Positions 7,942 through 15,851 of a DNA stretch of 64,000 nucleotides are shown here, one piece after another. Within the stretch, counting starts at the first letter, position 1; each line of letters begins with the position of its first letter. Origin of the DNA: Spirosoma rigui (GTDB lineage: Bacteria > Bacteroidota > Bacteroidia > Cytophagales > Spirosomataceae); contig NZ_CP020105.1 in NCBI RefSeq assembly GCF_002067135.1, forward strand, positions 4,092,001-4,156,000. Reading direction: 5' to 3'. Position numbers and translations under genes: made by a program. The notes beneath the pieces are model-generated. The model made no database searches. It was not told the origin of the DNA and saw only the letters and a list, made by a program, of their open reading frames with translations.

Positions 7942-9540
7942 ATGCACATCCAAACCAGAACGTTACAGAAAGACGATTACAATGACCTCAAAGAGGCCAT
8001 GATTGAGGTATACAGCGGTATTGGGGGCGATTACTGGGAAAAAAGCAAGATCAACAAGCTGCTCAGTATTTTCCCCGAAGGCCAGTTCTGCGTAGAAGTG
8101 GATGGCAAGGTCGTTGCCTGCGCCCTGGCCATACGGGTTCAGTACGATAAATTCGGCGATAACCACACCTACCACGAAATTACGGGTGGCTACACCTTCA
8201 AAACGCACAGCGACGAGGGGGACTATATGTACGGCATTGAGGTGTTCGTGCATCCCGATTTCCGCGACCTGCGCCTGGGCCGCCGGCTCTACGACGCCCG
8301 GAAAGAACTTTGCGAAACCCTCAACCTGAAAGGCATTATTGCGGGCGGACGTATTCCCAACTACAACAAGTTCGCCCACGATCTGACGCCCCGTGAGTAT
8401 ATCGCCAAGGTGAAGCAAAAGGAAATCTACGACCCGACGCTCACCTTCCAGATCTCCAACGACTTCCACGTCAGGAAGGTGTTACGGGGTTACCTGCCCG
8501 GCGATACCGAGTCGAAAGAGTTTGCTACCCTGCTGGAGTGGATCAATATCTACTACGTTGCCGAGAAGGACAAACGCCCCCATACCGACTCCATTATCCG
8601 GCTGGGGGTCATCCAGTGGCAAATGCGGTTGTTCAAGAACCTCAACGCGTTCTTTGACCAGGTCGAATTCTTCGCCAACGCCGTCAGCGATTACCGCGCC
8701 GACTTTATGGTGCTGCCGGAGTTTTTCAATACGCCCCTCATGGCCGACTTCAACGACTTGCCCGAGCCGGTCGCCATTCGGAAGCTGGCCGATTATACCG
8801 TTCAGGTCCGCGATAAGCTCTGTGAGCTGGCTATCTCTTACAACGTCAACATCGTGGGCGGCAGCATGCCCCTCGTCGACGATGATGGGAAGCTCTACAA
8901 CGTAGCGTACCTCTGCCGGCGCGATGGCTCGTTCGAGGAGTACCGCAAAATCCACATCACACCCAATGAAGTGCGGCACTACGGGATGGTCGGCGGCTAC
9001 GAAATCCGGGCGTTTGATACCGACTGCGGAAAGATTGGCATGCTGATCTGTTACGACGTTGAATTTCCCGAACTGGGCCGGATTCTGGCGCAGCAGGGCA
9101 TGCAGATCCTCTTCATTCCGTTCCTGACCGATACCCAGAACGGGTACTCCCGGGTGCGGCACTGCGCGCAGGCACGGGCCATCGAGAATGAGTGTTACGT
9201 GGCCATTTCGGGTTGCGTAGGCAACCTGCCGAAGGTCCACAACATGGATATCAACTTCGCACAGTCGGCGGTATTTACGCCCTCCGATTTCCAGTTCCCT
9301 ACCAATGCCGTCAAAGCCGAAGCAACGCCCAATACCGAAATGGTACTCATCGCCGATGTTGACCTGAGCTTGCTGAAGGAGTTACACGAACATGGTTCGG
9401 TACAGGTGCTGAAAGATCGCCGGACGGATCTGTACGACGTAACGCTGAAAAAAGCCGCCAAGAAAGCCCTCAAGCAGCGAAAAGCGTCGGCCGACAACGA
9501 CCCGGAGCAAGTGGCTCCGCTCATCGTAGTATCCGAGTAA
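7942..9540 (+). CDS. GNAT acetyltransferase / carbon-nitrogen hydrolase (nitrilase superfamily) fusion
   Basis: 532 residues with two domains. Residues 1-200 are a GNAT N-acetyltransferase (acetyl-CoA loop region RDLRLGRRLYDARKEL near 108-122). Residues 215-510 are a nitrilase-superfamily amidase with the complete Glu-Lys-Cys triad: Glu260 (VLPEFFNTP), Lys336 (EYRKIHITP) and Cys370 (MLICYDVEFPELGR). This two-domain layout is a known but poorly characterised branch of the nitrilase superfamily. The substrate is not evident. It plausibly combines N-acylation with amide hydrolysis on a linked metabolite, but that is inference. The C-terminus ends in a Lys-rich tail. A strong terminator follows immediately, so it is probably monocistronic. 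Confidence 0.92.
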   Translation: MHIQTRTLQKDDYNDLKEAMIEVYSGIGGDYWEKSKINKLLSIFPEGQFCVEVDGKVVACALAIRVQYDKFGDNHTYHEITGGYTFKTHSDEGDYMYGIEVFVHPDFRDLRLGRRLYDARKELCETLNLKGIIAGGRIPNYNKFAHDLTPREYIAKVKQKEIYDPTLTFQISNDFHVRKVLRGYLPGDTESKEFATLLEWINIYYVAEKDKRPHTDSIIRLGVIQWQMRLFKNLNAFFDQVEFFANAVSDYRADFMVLPEFFNTPLMADFNDLPEPVAIRKLADYTVQVRDKLCELAISYNVNIVGGSMPLVDDDGKLYNVAYLCRRDGSFEEYRKIHITPNEVRHYGMVGGYEIRAFDTDCGKIGMLICYDVEFPELGRILAQQGMQILFIPFLTDTQNGYSRVRHCAQARAIENECYVAISGCVGNLPKVHNMDINFAQSAVFTPSDFQFPTNAVKAEATPNTEMVLIADVDLSLLKELHEHGSVQVLKDRRTDLYDVTLKKAAKKALKQRKASADNDPEQVAPLIVVSE

Positions 9541-9548
9541 ATCAACGC

Positions 9549-9578
9549 AAAAAATTCCCGGGCAACCGGGAATTTTTT
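9549..9578 (+). terminator. Intrinsic terminator after the GNAT-nitrilase gene
   Basis: Perfect 13-bp stem, AAAAAATTCCCGG (9549-9561) and CCGGGAATTTTTT (9566-9578), with a GCAA tetraloop. The T run ends the right arm. It insulates the next transcription unit. Confidence 0.9.
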
Positions 9579-9587
9579 ATGCGCTAT

Positions 9588-9612
9588 AACTGTAACAATA
9601 AGTAGTACAGTT
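9588..9612 (+). promoter_or_regulatory. Operator-like inverted repeat overlapping the rrf2 translation start
   Basis: AACTGTA (9588-9594) and TACAGTT (9606-9612) form an inverted repeat that ends one base before the rrf2 ATG. The inner core, TGTA-N11-TACA at 9591-9609, has the same half-sites and spacing as the palindrome at 10037-10055 upstream of the next gene. Likely the autoregulatory site of the Rrf2 protein. Confidence 0.6.
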
Positions 9613-10020
9613 ATGAACGGACGATTCGCCATATCGATGCACATTCTGACGCTGCTGGCCCAGGCAGACGGCGAGTGGCTCACGTCCGAACTAATTGCCG
9701 GCAGTATTTCCATTAACCCCGTCCTGGCTCGAAAGGAACTCAGTAATCTGCGAAACAGCGGCCTGGTCATCAGCCGGGAAGGGAAGAACGGCGGGAGCAA
9801 GCTGGCGAAATCAGCGGAGCAGATCCGGCTGTCGGATGTGTTCATGGCCACGCGACAGGGGGCTTTTCTGGGTACGTCCCGCAACAGCCCAAACCCGAAC
9901 TGTCCCGTGGGTAAGCAGATCAACCAGCACCTGAACGATCTGTACCGCGAAGCTGAAGAGGCTCTTGTTCAGAAACTGGGCGATAGTACGCTGGCTGATT
10001 TTAGCGGTCGGTTCAGCTAA
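9613..10020 (+). CDS. Rrf2-family transcriptional regulator
   Basis: 135 residues. An N-terminal winged helix (RFAISMHILTLLAQ, then the recognition region SINPVLARKELSNLRNSGLV and wing GKNGGSKLA) is typical of Rrf2 proteins. Only one cysteine is present, Cys97 in PNPNCPVGKQI, so it lacks the three-cysteine Fe-S ligand set of IscR and NsrR. It resembles the YwnA-like subgroup that keeps the CPVG motif and may respond to thiol modification instead. The 19-base palindromes before its own start and before the following oxidoreductase gene suggest it controls itself and that gene. The preceding terminator makes this the first gene of its unit. Confidence 0.9.
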   Translation: MNGRFAISMHILTLLAQADGEWLTSELIAGSISINPVLARKELSNLRNSGLVISREGKNGGSKLAKSAEQIRLSDVFMATRQGAFLGTSRNSPNPNCPVGKQINQHLNDLYREAEEALVQKLGDSTLADFSGRFS

Positions 10021-10036
10021 TTTTTTTAATTCAAAC

Positions 10037-10055
10037 TGTAATAAATTTTATTACA
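10037..10055 (+). promoter_or_regulatory. 19-base near-perfect palindrome, probable Rrf2 operator
   Basis: TGTAATAAA, one central T, TTTATTACA: nine-base half-sites in perfect inversion. It sits 30 bases before the start of the oxidoreductase gene and 16 bases after the rrf2 stop, in an AT-rich gap. It shares TGTA-N11-TACA with the site before rrf2. Confidence 0.7.
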
Positions 10056-10085
10056 TATATCACCTTCAAGTAACCAGTTACACAC

Positions 10086-10730
10086 ATGAAACTTGCACTC
10101 ATTGGCGCATCGGGCTTTGTTGGCTCGGCCCTGCTCAACGAATCCCTCAACCGGGGCCACGCCGTAACGGCCATTGTGCGGCATCCCGACAAAATCACCC
10201 TCATCCACCCTAACCTCACCGTAAAAGCGGGCGATGTGCAGGACGCCGACGCCGTTGCCCGGTTAGTAGCCGGCCACGATGCCGTGCTGAACGCATTTAA
10301 TGCGGGCTGGACGAATCCCAACCTGTACAACGATTTCCTGAACGGCTCAAAAGCCATTGAGCAAGGCACGCAGCAGGCGGGCGTTAAGCGGCTGCTCGCA
10401 GTAGGGGGCGCCGGTAGCCTGGAAATAGCGCCCGGTGTTCAGCTCGTCGACACCCCGGAATTTCCGGCGGCTTACAAACCCGGTGCTACGGCGGCTCGTG
10501 ACTACCTCAATCACCTCCGCCAGAACACAACACTAGACTGGACATTCCTGAGTCCCGCCATCAATCTGACCCCCGGTGAGCGTACGGGCACCTTTCGGGT
10601 AGGTACCGATCAGCCCGTCTTCGATGCACACGGTGAATCATCCATTTCGGTCAATGACCTGGCCGTATCCGTTCTGAACGAGATCGAAGAACCGCAGTTT
10701 ATCCGGCAGCGATTCACGGTAGGCTATTAA
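10086..10730 (+). CDS. NAD(P)H-binding atypical short-chain oxidoreductase
   Basis: 214 residues. The N-terminal Rossmann motif GASGFVG (residues 7-13) and the IVRHP segment after beta-2 indicate NAD(P)H binding in the NmrA/YwnB-like atypical SDR group. No classical YxxxK pair is evident. Members of this group paired with single-cysteine Rrf2 regulators are commonly found in bacteria (established gene-neighbourhood pattern), suggesting a role in quinone, aldehyde or redox-stress handling. It lies 65 bases after rrf2 behind a palindromic operator-like site. Its stop overlaps by four bases the stop of the convergent dehydrogenase gene. Confidence 0.85.
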   Translation: MKLALIGASGFVGSALLNESLNRGHAVTAIVRHPDKITLIHPNLTVKAGDVQDADAVARLVAGHDAVLNAFNAGWTNPNLYNDFLNGSKAIEQGTQQAGVKRLLAVGGAGSLEIAPGVQLVDTPEFPAAYKPGATAARDYLNHLRQNTTLDWTFLSPAINLTPGERTGTFRVGTDQPVFDAHGESSISVNDLAVSVLNEIEEPQFIRQRFTVGY

Positions 10731-11770
10731 CGGGTGGGCGCGAGCGCCACGGTAAGTACTATTTTGGTATGCGTACCACCACAAGCCATATCCAGAGCCG
10801 AAGCCAGCTCATCGAATGGTTTCCGGGCGGAGATAATGCGGCCCGGCTTCAGAAAACCGCTGGCAATAAGCTCGATTGTCCGCCGGAAATCGACGGGATG
10901 CTGGTAGATGATCGACGTAAGCAGGGTGATCCCCTGCCGGTTCATTCCAAATTCCGTGACGGTACTGGGCTTGTCCGATAAACCCGCGACTACTACGTGG
11001 GCACCCCGGGGGGCGGCTTCAACGGCCATCGACAGCGCTGCGGCCGCCCCCGCACATTCGAAAACGGTGTGCACCCGGGCTTCCTTCCAGCTGGCGGACA
11101 GTTGCGCCGTCGTTGCCACAGCAGCCATTGGAATCGCACCGAACGCCTGCGCCTGCGCCACCTTCTCCGGTACCCGGTCATAGGCCAGCACGGTATACCC
11201 CATTCGTTGCGCCAGGTGCGTGACCAGTAAGCCAATCGCCCCCAGCCCGATCACGGCAATCGTGTCGCCGGGTCGGGCGGGTGAGGTATACAGCGTGTGC
11301 AGCGCTACAGCCGTGGGTTCGATCACGACGGCGTCATCGTCGGTAATGGTGTCGGGAAGCCGCCACGCAAAGGACGCCGGTACGACGGCATAGTCGGCAA
11401 AGCACCCGGTTTCCAGCACCCCGATGATGCGTTTGTTTTCGCAGATGTTGCTTCGCCCCTGCCAGCAGTAGGCACAGTGCCCGCACGGATAGTTGGGTTC
11501 AATAACCACCCGGTCGCCGGGCCGGAGGTGCCTTACCTCCGGCCCGGTTTTATCGATATAGCCAATCCCTTCGTGACCCAGGATCAGCGGAAACGACAGG
11601 TCGGGGCGGTGCCCCTGAAACAGCGATACGTCGGAGCCGCAGATACCCACGGCCTTCATTCGGATGCGGACCTCGCCGGGGCCGGGTTCGGGTACCGGAC
11701 GCGGTTGTAGGTCAAGCGACCGGGGCGCGGTTAGTACCCCCGCCCGCATCGAAGTCGGTTTGTCTGGCAT
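10727..11770 (-). CDS. Zinc-dependent medium-chain alcohol/polyol dehydrogenase
   Basis: 347 residues. Catalytic zinc ligands Cys44 (GICGSD) and His66-Glu67 (GHEGIG); structural zinc cysteines 96, 99, 102 and 110 (CGHCAYC); NAD-binding GLGAIG near 175-180. This is the sorbitol/threonine/L-gulonate-type branch of the MDR family. It lies 12 bases downstream of a hexuronate-type MFS transporter gene on the same strand, so an aldonate or hexuronate-derived polyol such as L-galactonate or L-idonate is a reasonable substrate guess, but the sequence alone does not settle this. The final codons overlap the convergent oxidoreductase stop. Confidence 0.88.
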   Translation of the reverse strand: MPDKPTSMRAGVLTAPRSLDLQPRPVPEPGPGEVRIRMKAVGICGSDVSLFQGHRPDLSFPLILGHEGIGYIDKTGPEVRHLRPGDRVVIEPNYPCGHCAYCWQGRSNICENKRIIGVLETGCFADYAVVPASFAWRLPDTITDDDAVVIEPTAVALHTLYTSPARPGDTIAVIGLGAIGLLVTHLAQRMGYTVLAYDRVPEKVAQAQAFGAIPMAAVATTAQLSASWKEARVHTVFECAGAAAALSMAVEAAPRGAHVVVAGLSDKPSTVTEFGMNRQGITLLTSIIYQHPVDFRRTIELIASGFLKPGRIISARKPFDELASALDMACGGTHTKIVLTVALAPTR

Positions 11771-11782
11771 TCGTTATCAGAT

Positions 11783-13123
11783 TTAGTGCGTAGCGGTCAG
11801 TTGCTCCGCCGTCAGTTCAACAGGGCGCAGAGCCGGCAAGACCAGGTGAATAACGGCCAGGCCGATGAGGTAAGAGCAACTGGCAAAAATAAACATGGGC
11901 GTGTAGCCAAACGTTGCCACGATATAACCCGTAGCGGCCGCAACGGCCATACTGGTAAGGCTCCCCAGAAATCCGCCAATCCCCGTTGACGTAGCAACCG
12001 ATCCGCTGGGAAACAGCGTAGTAGCCATGGCATAAACGTTGGTCGACCACCCCTGGTGAGCCGCCGTAGCGAGGGCCAGCAACGCGACCACGCCTACAAA
12101 GCTGTGGATGGATGGAATCAGGTAAATGGGCGTAACCGACAGCGCGCAGATGAGCATGGTTACCTTACGCGCCCGGTTTTCGGTCCAGCCATTTTTCATC
12201 AACGTTGTCGCCATCCAGCCGAAGAACACGCTGCCCAGATCGGAGACGACGTAGATGATGAGAAACGGAATGCCGAAATTCTTGAGGTCCAGCTTCCGGT
12301 CGAGTTGGTTATTGGTCATCAGAAAGTCGGGCAGCCAGGTCAGGTAAAAGAACCAGACGGGATCGGCGAAGATCTTGCCAAAGCCGAACGCCCACGTTTG
12401 CCGGTACCGGATCAGCTGCGACCAGCCGAAGCGGCTTCTCTGCGCTACGGTGTCGGCTGCGCTCCGCCCTTCAATAATGTATTGGTATTCCTGATTCGAA
12501 ACGCCGGGGGTCTCGGTGGGCTTTGAATAGCTCACCAGCCAGATCACGAGCATCAGCACACCCAGCACCGCCGACACCAGAAAAGCACCCCGCCACCCAA
12601 ACTGCGTCATCAGGTAAGGCACCAGCAGGGCCGTTGTGATCACGCCCATGTTGGACCCCGCGTTCAGGATGCCGGTGGCCGTGGAGCGTTCCCGTTTGGG
12701 GAACCACTCGGCAATGGCTTTCATGGCCGACGGGAAGTTAGCTGCTTCGCCCAGCCCCAGCACGGCCCGGACCAGCGTGAACTGCCCCACCGTCGATACC
12801 AGCCCGGCGGCAATGCTGGCCACACTCCACACGCCAATGCCGATGGAAAACCCTTTCTTCGTGCCTACCCGGTCAATGAGCCAGCCGATGAGCAGAAAGC
12901 CAATGGCGTAAGCTGCTTTAAAAGCCGAATCGATCAGTCCCATCTGAATCCGGAAACGGTTCAGGTTGTCCTCCGTCAGGATCGCGTCGGGCGACAGGCC
13001 CAGCAGCGTTCGTTTGAACCCGGCATCGGTCATGACGAACGACAGCGCCTGCCGGTCTACGTAGTTGATCGTCGTTGCCAGGAAAAGCAGCGCAATAATT
13101 CGCCACCGGTAATTGTGATGCAT
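11783..13123 (-). CDS. MFS transporter, ACS family (hexuronate-type)
   Basis: 446 residues with about 12 membrane helices. The N-terminus YRWRIIALLFLATTINYVDRQ is characteristic of the anion:cation symporter family that includes ExuT and GudP. The cytoplasmic loop WFPKRERSTATGILNAGSN is the conserved segment of that family. It should import hexuronates, aldonates or related sugar acids with protons across the inner membrane. It probably forms a two-gene operon with the downstream zinc dehydrogenase (12-base gap), which would oxidise the imported compound. Confidence 0.9.
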   Translation of the reverse strand: MHHNYRWRIIALLFLATTINYVDRQALSFVMTDAGFKRTLLGLSPDAILTEDNLNRFRIQMGLIDSAFKAAYAIGFLLIGWLIDRVGTKKGFSIGIGVWSVASIAAGLVSTVGQFTLVRAVLGLGEAANFPSAMKAIAEWFPKRERSTATGILNAGSNMGVITTALLVPYLMTQFGWRGAFLVSAVLGVLMLVIWLVSYSKPTETPGVSNQEYQYIIEGRSAADTVAQRSRFGWSQLIRYRQTWAFGFGKIFADPVWFFYLTWLPDFLMTNNQLDRKLDLKNFGIPFLIIYVVSDLGSVFFGWMATTLMKNGWTENRARKVTMLICALSVTPIYLIPSIHSFVGVVALLALATAAHQGWSTNVYAMATTLFPSGSVATSTGIGGFLGSLTSMAVAAATGYIVATFGYTPMFIFASCSYLIGLAVIHLVLPALRPVELTAEQLTATH

Positions 13124-13181
13124 TCAGGAAAGATTTAAGGACAGGTAGATACGCATACGTAAAGGAACCGGGGCTATCAGC

Positions 13182-13613
13182 CTACCCGGCGCGGTCATCA
13201 GCCAGTCTGCTTTCGCGGGCTTGGTAACGACCGGTTGTCAGCGCAGTATCGATAATCACGCCACAGGCAATACCTACGCCATAACACAGGATGTCGCTCC
13301 ACAAGAAGCCAAACCCAAGCACCAGACCGCCCAGCCGGGTAGCCCGCAGGCTGTCGATCCAGGAAGCATGGTACAGTTGGCTCAATTCGATACCCACCGA
13401 GAACAGGATGGCGGCCAGCGCAACCGCCCTGACCGCCGTCCGGGTAAAGAAAAAGGCTATGCCAAAAAAAACCATCAGGGCCCACAAAGCGTCGCCTACA
13501 TACGTTCTGATGAACGAAACATCGCCAAAAAAACGCCTTGATCCCACGCCAAGCACCACCACTACCAGTGTGAGCAGACCATACAGAATGCGGTTGCGCC
13601 GGGGATGTTGCAT
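13182..13613 (-). CDS. DUF2809 membrane protein
   Basis: 143 residues from ATG 13613 (MQHPRRNRILYGLLTLVVVV), chosen because the positive-inside N-terminus leads straight into the first helix; an in-frame start at 13646 adds an unlikely hydrophilic tail. Four membrane helices are visible. The segment GDALWALMVFFGIAFFF and the helix with SVGIELSQLYHASWID match the DUF2809 family, whose function is unknown. A 58-base gap separates it from the MFS gene downstream on the same strand. Confidence 0.8.
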   Translation of the reverse strand: MQHPRRNRILYGLLTLVVVVLGVGSRRFFGDVSFIRTYVGDALWALMVFFGIAFFFTRTAVRAVALAAILFSVGIELSQLYHASWIDSLRATRLGGLVLGFGFLWSDILCYGVGIACGVIIDTALTTGRYQARESRLADDRAG

Positions 13614-13702
13614 AGAGGTGTAGTACGTAGCCCACGTCCCGGACATCTGTAAACGAAGCGATATGGGACACGGGCTGGCAGGGTCGGCTTCGCAACAACC
13701 GG

Positions 13703-14584
13703 CTATTTGTAAAGAGCTCCCGCAATGTCGAATGGGCGGTCGGTACTCATGATATCCGCTCCGTTGTCGGCGAAGGTTTTGTAAACCTGATTGCCCCGGG
13801 CGGCAGCCTGTTTGTCGAGGTTGCCCAGCGTACCCAGGATGCAGGCTATTCCCTTGTCGTGCAGGAATTTGTACAGCTCAGCGTCGGGCTCTTTCACGCC
13901 CACGAACGCCACCATCCGGTTATCGGGAACGCCCAGTTCGTGCAGGCGGTCGTACTCCGCCCGGTTGCGGATGGTTACCGAAATCATCAGGTTCGGGTCG
14001 AGCTTGTTAAGTTTGGCCGCATCCTGCGCATTGTAGGTAATAACGGCAACGTAGTCGTCGGCCCCCGTCTTATGGATCATGTCGACCACGCTGGCGAAGG
14101 ACACATTGCGCTTCACGTCGAGTGTAAACGTTGCTTTTTTGCGGCCCCAGCGCAGCACCTCTTCCAGCGTCGGAATTTTGTAGGGCGTTGCGTTGCCCAG
14201 GTTATCCTCCAGCCGGTACTGACTCAGTTCGGCGTAGTTTTTCTCGATGAGTTTGCCGGTACCGGTGGTGGTCCGGTCCAGTGTTGCGTCGTGCATCATC
14301 ACCATCACGCTGTCTTTGGTCAGGTCAATGTCGCACTCGATGATAACAGGTCGGGTAGCCGTCCCCAGGTTTTTGGCCATGTGCGCGAACGATTCGATGC
14401 AGTTTTCCGGGTATCCGGGCAAATCGCCCCCACCCCGATGGACGGAGATTTTTACCGGCTGGCCGGGTTTGTAGCTGAAGTACTCATAAGCTTTACCCGA
14501 CGGGCCTTTGGGGGTTGCTTTGGGCGAACAGGCCCCGACGCACAAGGCCAGACCAACCAGCAACACGTGTTTTTTGATCATCAT
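13703..14584 (-). CDS. Glycerophosphodiester phosphodiesterase family lipoprotein
   Basis: 293 residues from ATG 14584 (MMIKKHVLLVGLALCVGACS), which gives a lipoprotein signal with the lipobox VGAC. The in-frame start at 14704 is rejected because it buries the signal. GDPD motifs are present: ISVHRGGG (catalytic His-Arg), PENCIESF (Glu), ECDIDLTKD (metal ligands) and MMHDATLDRTTTG (second His). It should hydrolyse glycerophosphodiesters to glycerol-3-phosphate and an alcohol in the periplasm, anchored to a membrane. The gene appears monocistronic; an imperfect hairpin follows at 13628-13676. Confidence 0.92.
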   Translation of the reverse strand: MMIKKHVLLVGLALCVGACSPKATPKGPSGKAYEYFSYKPGQPVKISVHRGGGDLPGYPENCIESFAHMAKNLGTATRPVIIECDIDLTKDSVMVMMHDATLDRTTTGTGKLIEKNYAELSQYRLEDNLGNATPYKIPTLEEVLRWGRKKATFTLDVKRNVSFASVVDMIHKTGADDYVAVITYNAQDAAKLNKLDPNLMISVTIRNRAEYDRLHELGVPDNRMVAFVGVKEPDAELYKFLHDKGIACILGTLGNLDKQAAARGNQVYKTFADNGADIMSTDRPFDIAGALYK

Positions 14585-14745
14585 AAGTAAGGTAACGTAG
14601 CGAAAGCCGGGGGGAAAGCGACCGCGGTTCAGGAACCGTTCGGGCAGACCACCGTGTTGATAACGTAAGACCGATGAGCCGCCAATACCCTGCCTGACGC
14701 TCATCCAAGCTGTAAAAATAGGGTAACGACTTGTATCAACGCATC

Positions 14746-15762
14746 ATGATTCCCTTTTCAATTCTTGATTTATCGCCCATCGTGGAAGGCAACACCCCCA
14801 CCCAGGCGCTTCGCAATACATTAAACCTGGCCCAACACGCTGAGCAGTTAGGCTTTAACCGCTACTGGCTGGCCGAGCATCACAACATGCCGGGTATTGC
14901 CAGCGCGGCAACGTCGGTCGTGATTGGCTACGTAGCGGGCGGCACCAACTCCATCCGGGTCGGTTCCGGCGGCATCATGCTGCCCAACCACTCGCCCCTG
15001 CTCATTGCGGAACAGTTCGGTACGCTGGAATCACTCTACCCCGGCCGGATCGACCTGGGCCTGGGTCGCGCACCGGGCGCTGACCAGGCGACGGCGCGCG
15101 CCCTGCGCCGGGATATGAACGGGGCCGACACCTTCCCGCAGGACGTTGTCGAGTTACAGCATTACTTCCAGCCCGACGACACGAATCAGTTCATTCAGGC
15201 GGTGCCCGGTACGGGGCTGAACATACCCATCTGGATTCTGGGGTCTAGTCTTTACGGGGCGCAGCTGGCTGCCATGCTTGGCCTGCCCTATGCCTTCGCG
15301 TCGCACTTTGCGCCTGCCGAGCTCCTGCGGGCGCTGCATGTATACCGGACGCACTTCAAACCATCGGCTCAGTTGCCGGAGCCGTATGCCATGGTAGCCG
15401 TCAACGTAGTGGCCGCCGATACCGACCGGGAAGCCGAGCGGCTGTTCACGTCGGTTCAGCAGCAGTTTTTGTACATCCGGCGCGGTAAAGCCCGGCAGAT
15501 GCAGCCCCCCGTCGATGACCTCCGGGCCAGCTGGCCGGAGAATGAACTGGCCGCCATGGACCCCATGCTCCGTTGTTCGGCGGTGGGTTCGCCCGATTCC
15601 ATCCAGCGCGGTCTGGCCAGTTTCATCGAGCAGACCCAGGCCAACGAACTGATCATTTCGGCACCCATCTTCGACCACCAGGCCCGGAAGCATTCCCTCA
15701 CGCTTACCGCGCAGGTACGGGATGCGCTGGCCGCTCAGGTACCGGAGAGCATGGCGGTGTAG
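14746..15762 (+). CDS. LLM-class (luciferase-like) flavin-dependent oxidoreductase
   Basis: 338 residues from ATG 14746 ([15 protein letters not shown]); a TTG five codons earlier is possible but not needed. The N-terminus and the stretch [20 protein letters not shown] are hallmarks of the luciferase-like family that uses reduced FMN, as is [26 protein letters not shown] (shown here by its positions 14961-15032). The substrate is unknown. It is convergent with leuS and followed by an exceptionally long perfect hairpin. Confidence 0.9.
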   Translation: MIPFSILDLSPIVEGNTPTQALRNTLNLAQHAEQLGFNRYWLAEHHNMPGIASAATSVVIGYVAGGTNSIRVGSGGIMLPNHSPLLIAEQFGTLESLYPGRIDLGLGRAPGADQATARALRRDMNGADTFPQDVVELQHYFQPDDTNQFIQAVPGTGLNIPIWILGSSLYGAQLAAMLGLPYAFASHFAPAELLRALHVYRTHFKPSAQLPEPYAMVAVNVVAADTDREAERLFTSVQQQFLYIRRGKARQMQPPVDDLRASWPENELAAMDPMLRCSAVGSPDSIQRGLASFIEQTQANELIISAPIFDHQARKHSLTLTAQVRDALAAQVPESMAV

Positions 15763-15772
15763 ATATAACATA

Positions 15773-15851
15773 GTGTAACATAGTTCTTCCCACGCAAAAG
15801 GCCCCGAATGTAACACTCGGGGCCTTTTGCGTGGGAAGAACTATGTTACAC
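15773..15851. terminator. Bidirectional hairpin with a perfect 35-bp stem, overlapping the leuS stop
   Basis: Arms 15773-15807 and 15817-15851 are exact reverse complements over 35 bases; the loop is ATGTAACAC. The middle of the stem carries AAAAGGCCCCGA and TCGGGGCCTTTT, a normal bidirectional terminator core. The outer 17 bases extend it through the leuS stop codon (15846-15848). The heptamer TGTAACA occurs in the left arm and again in the loop. Confidence 0.85.
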
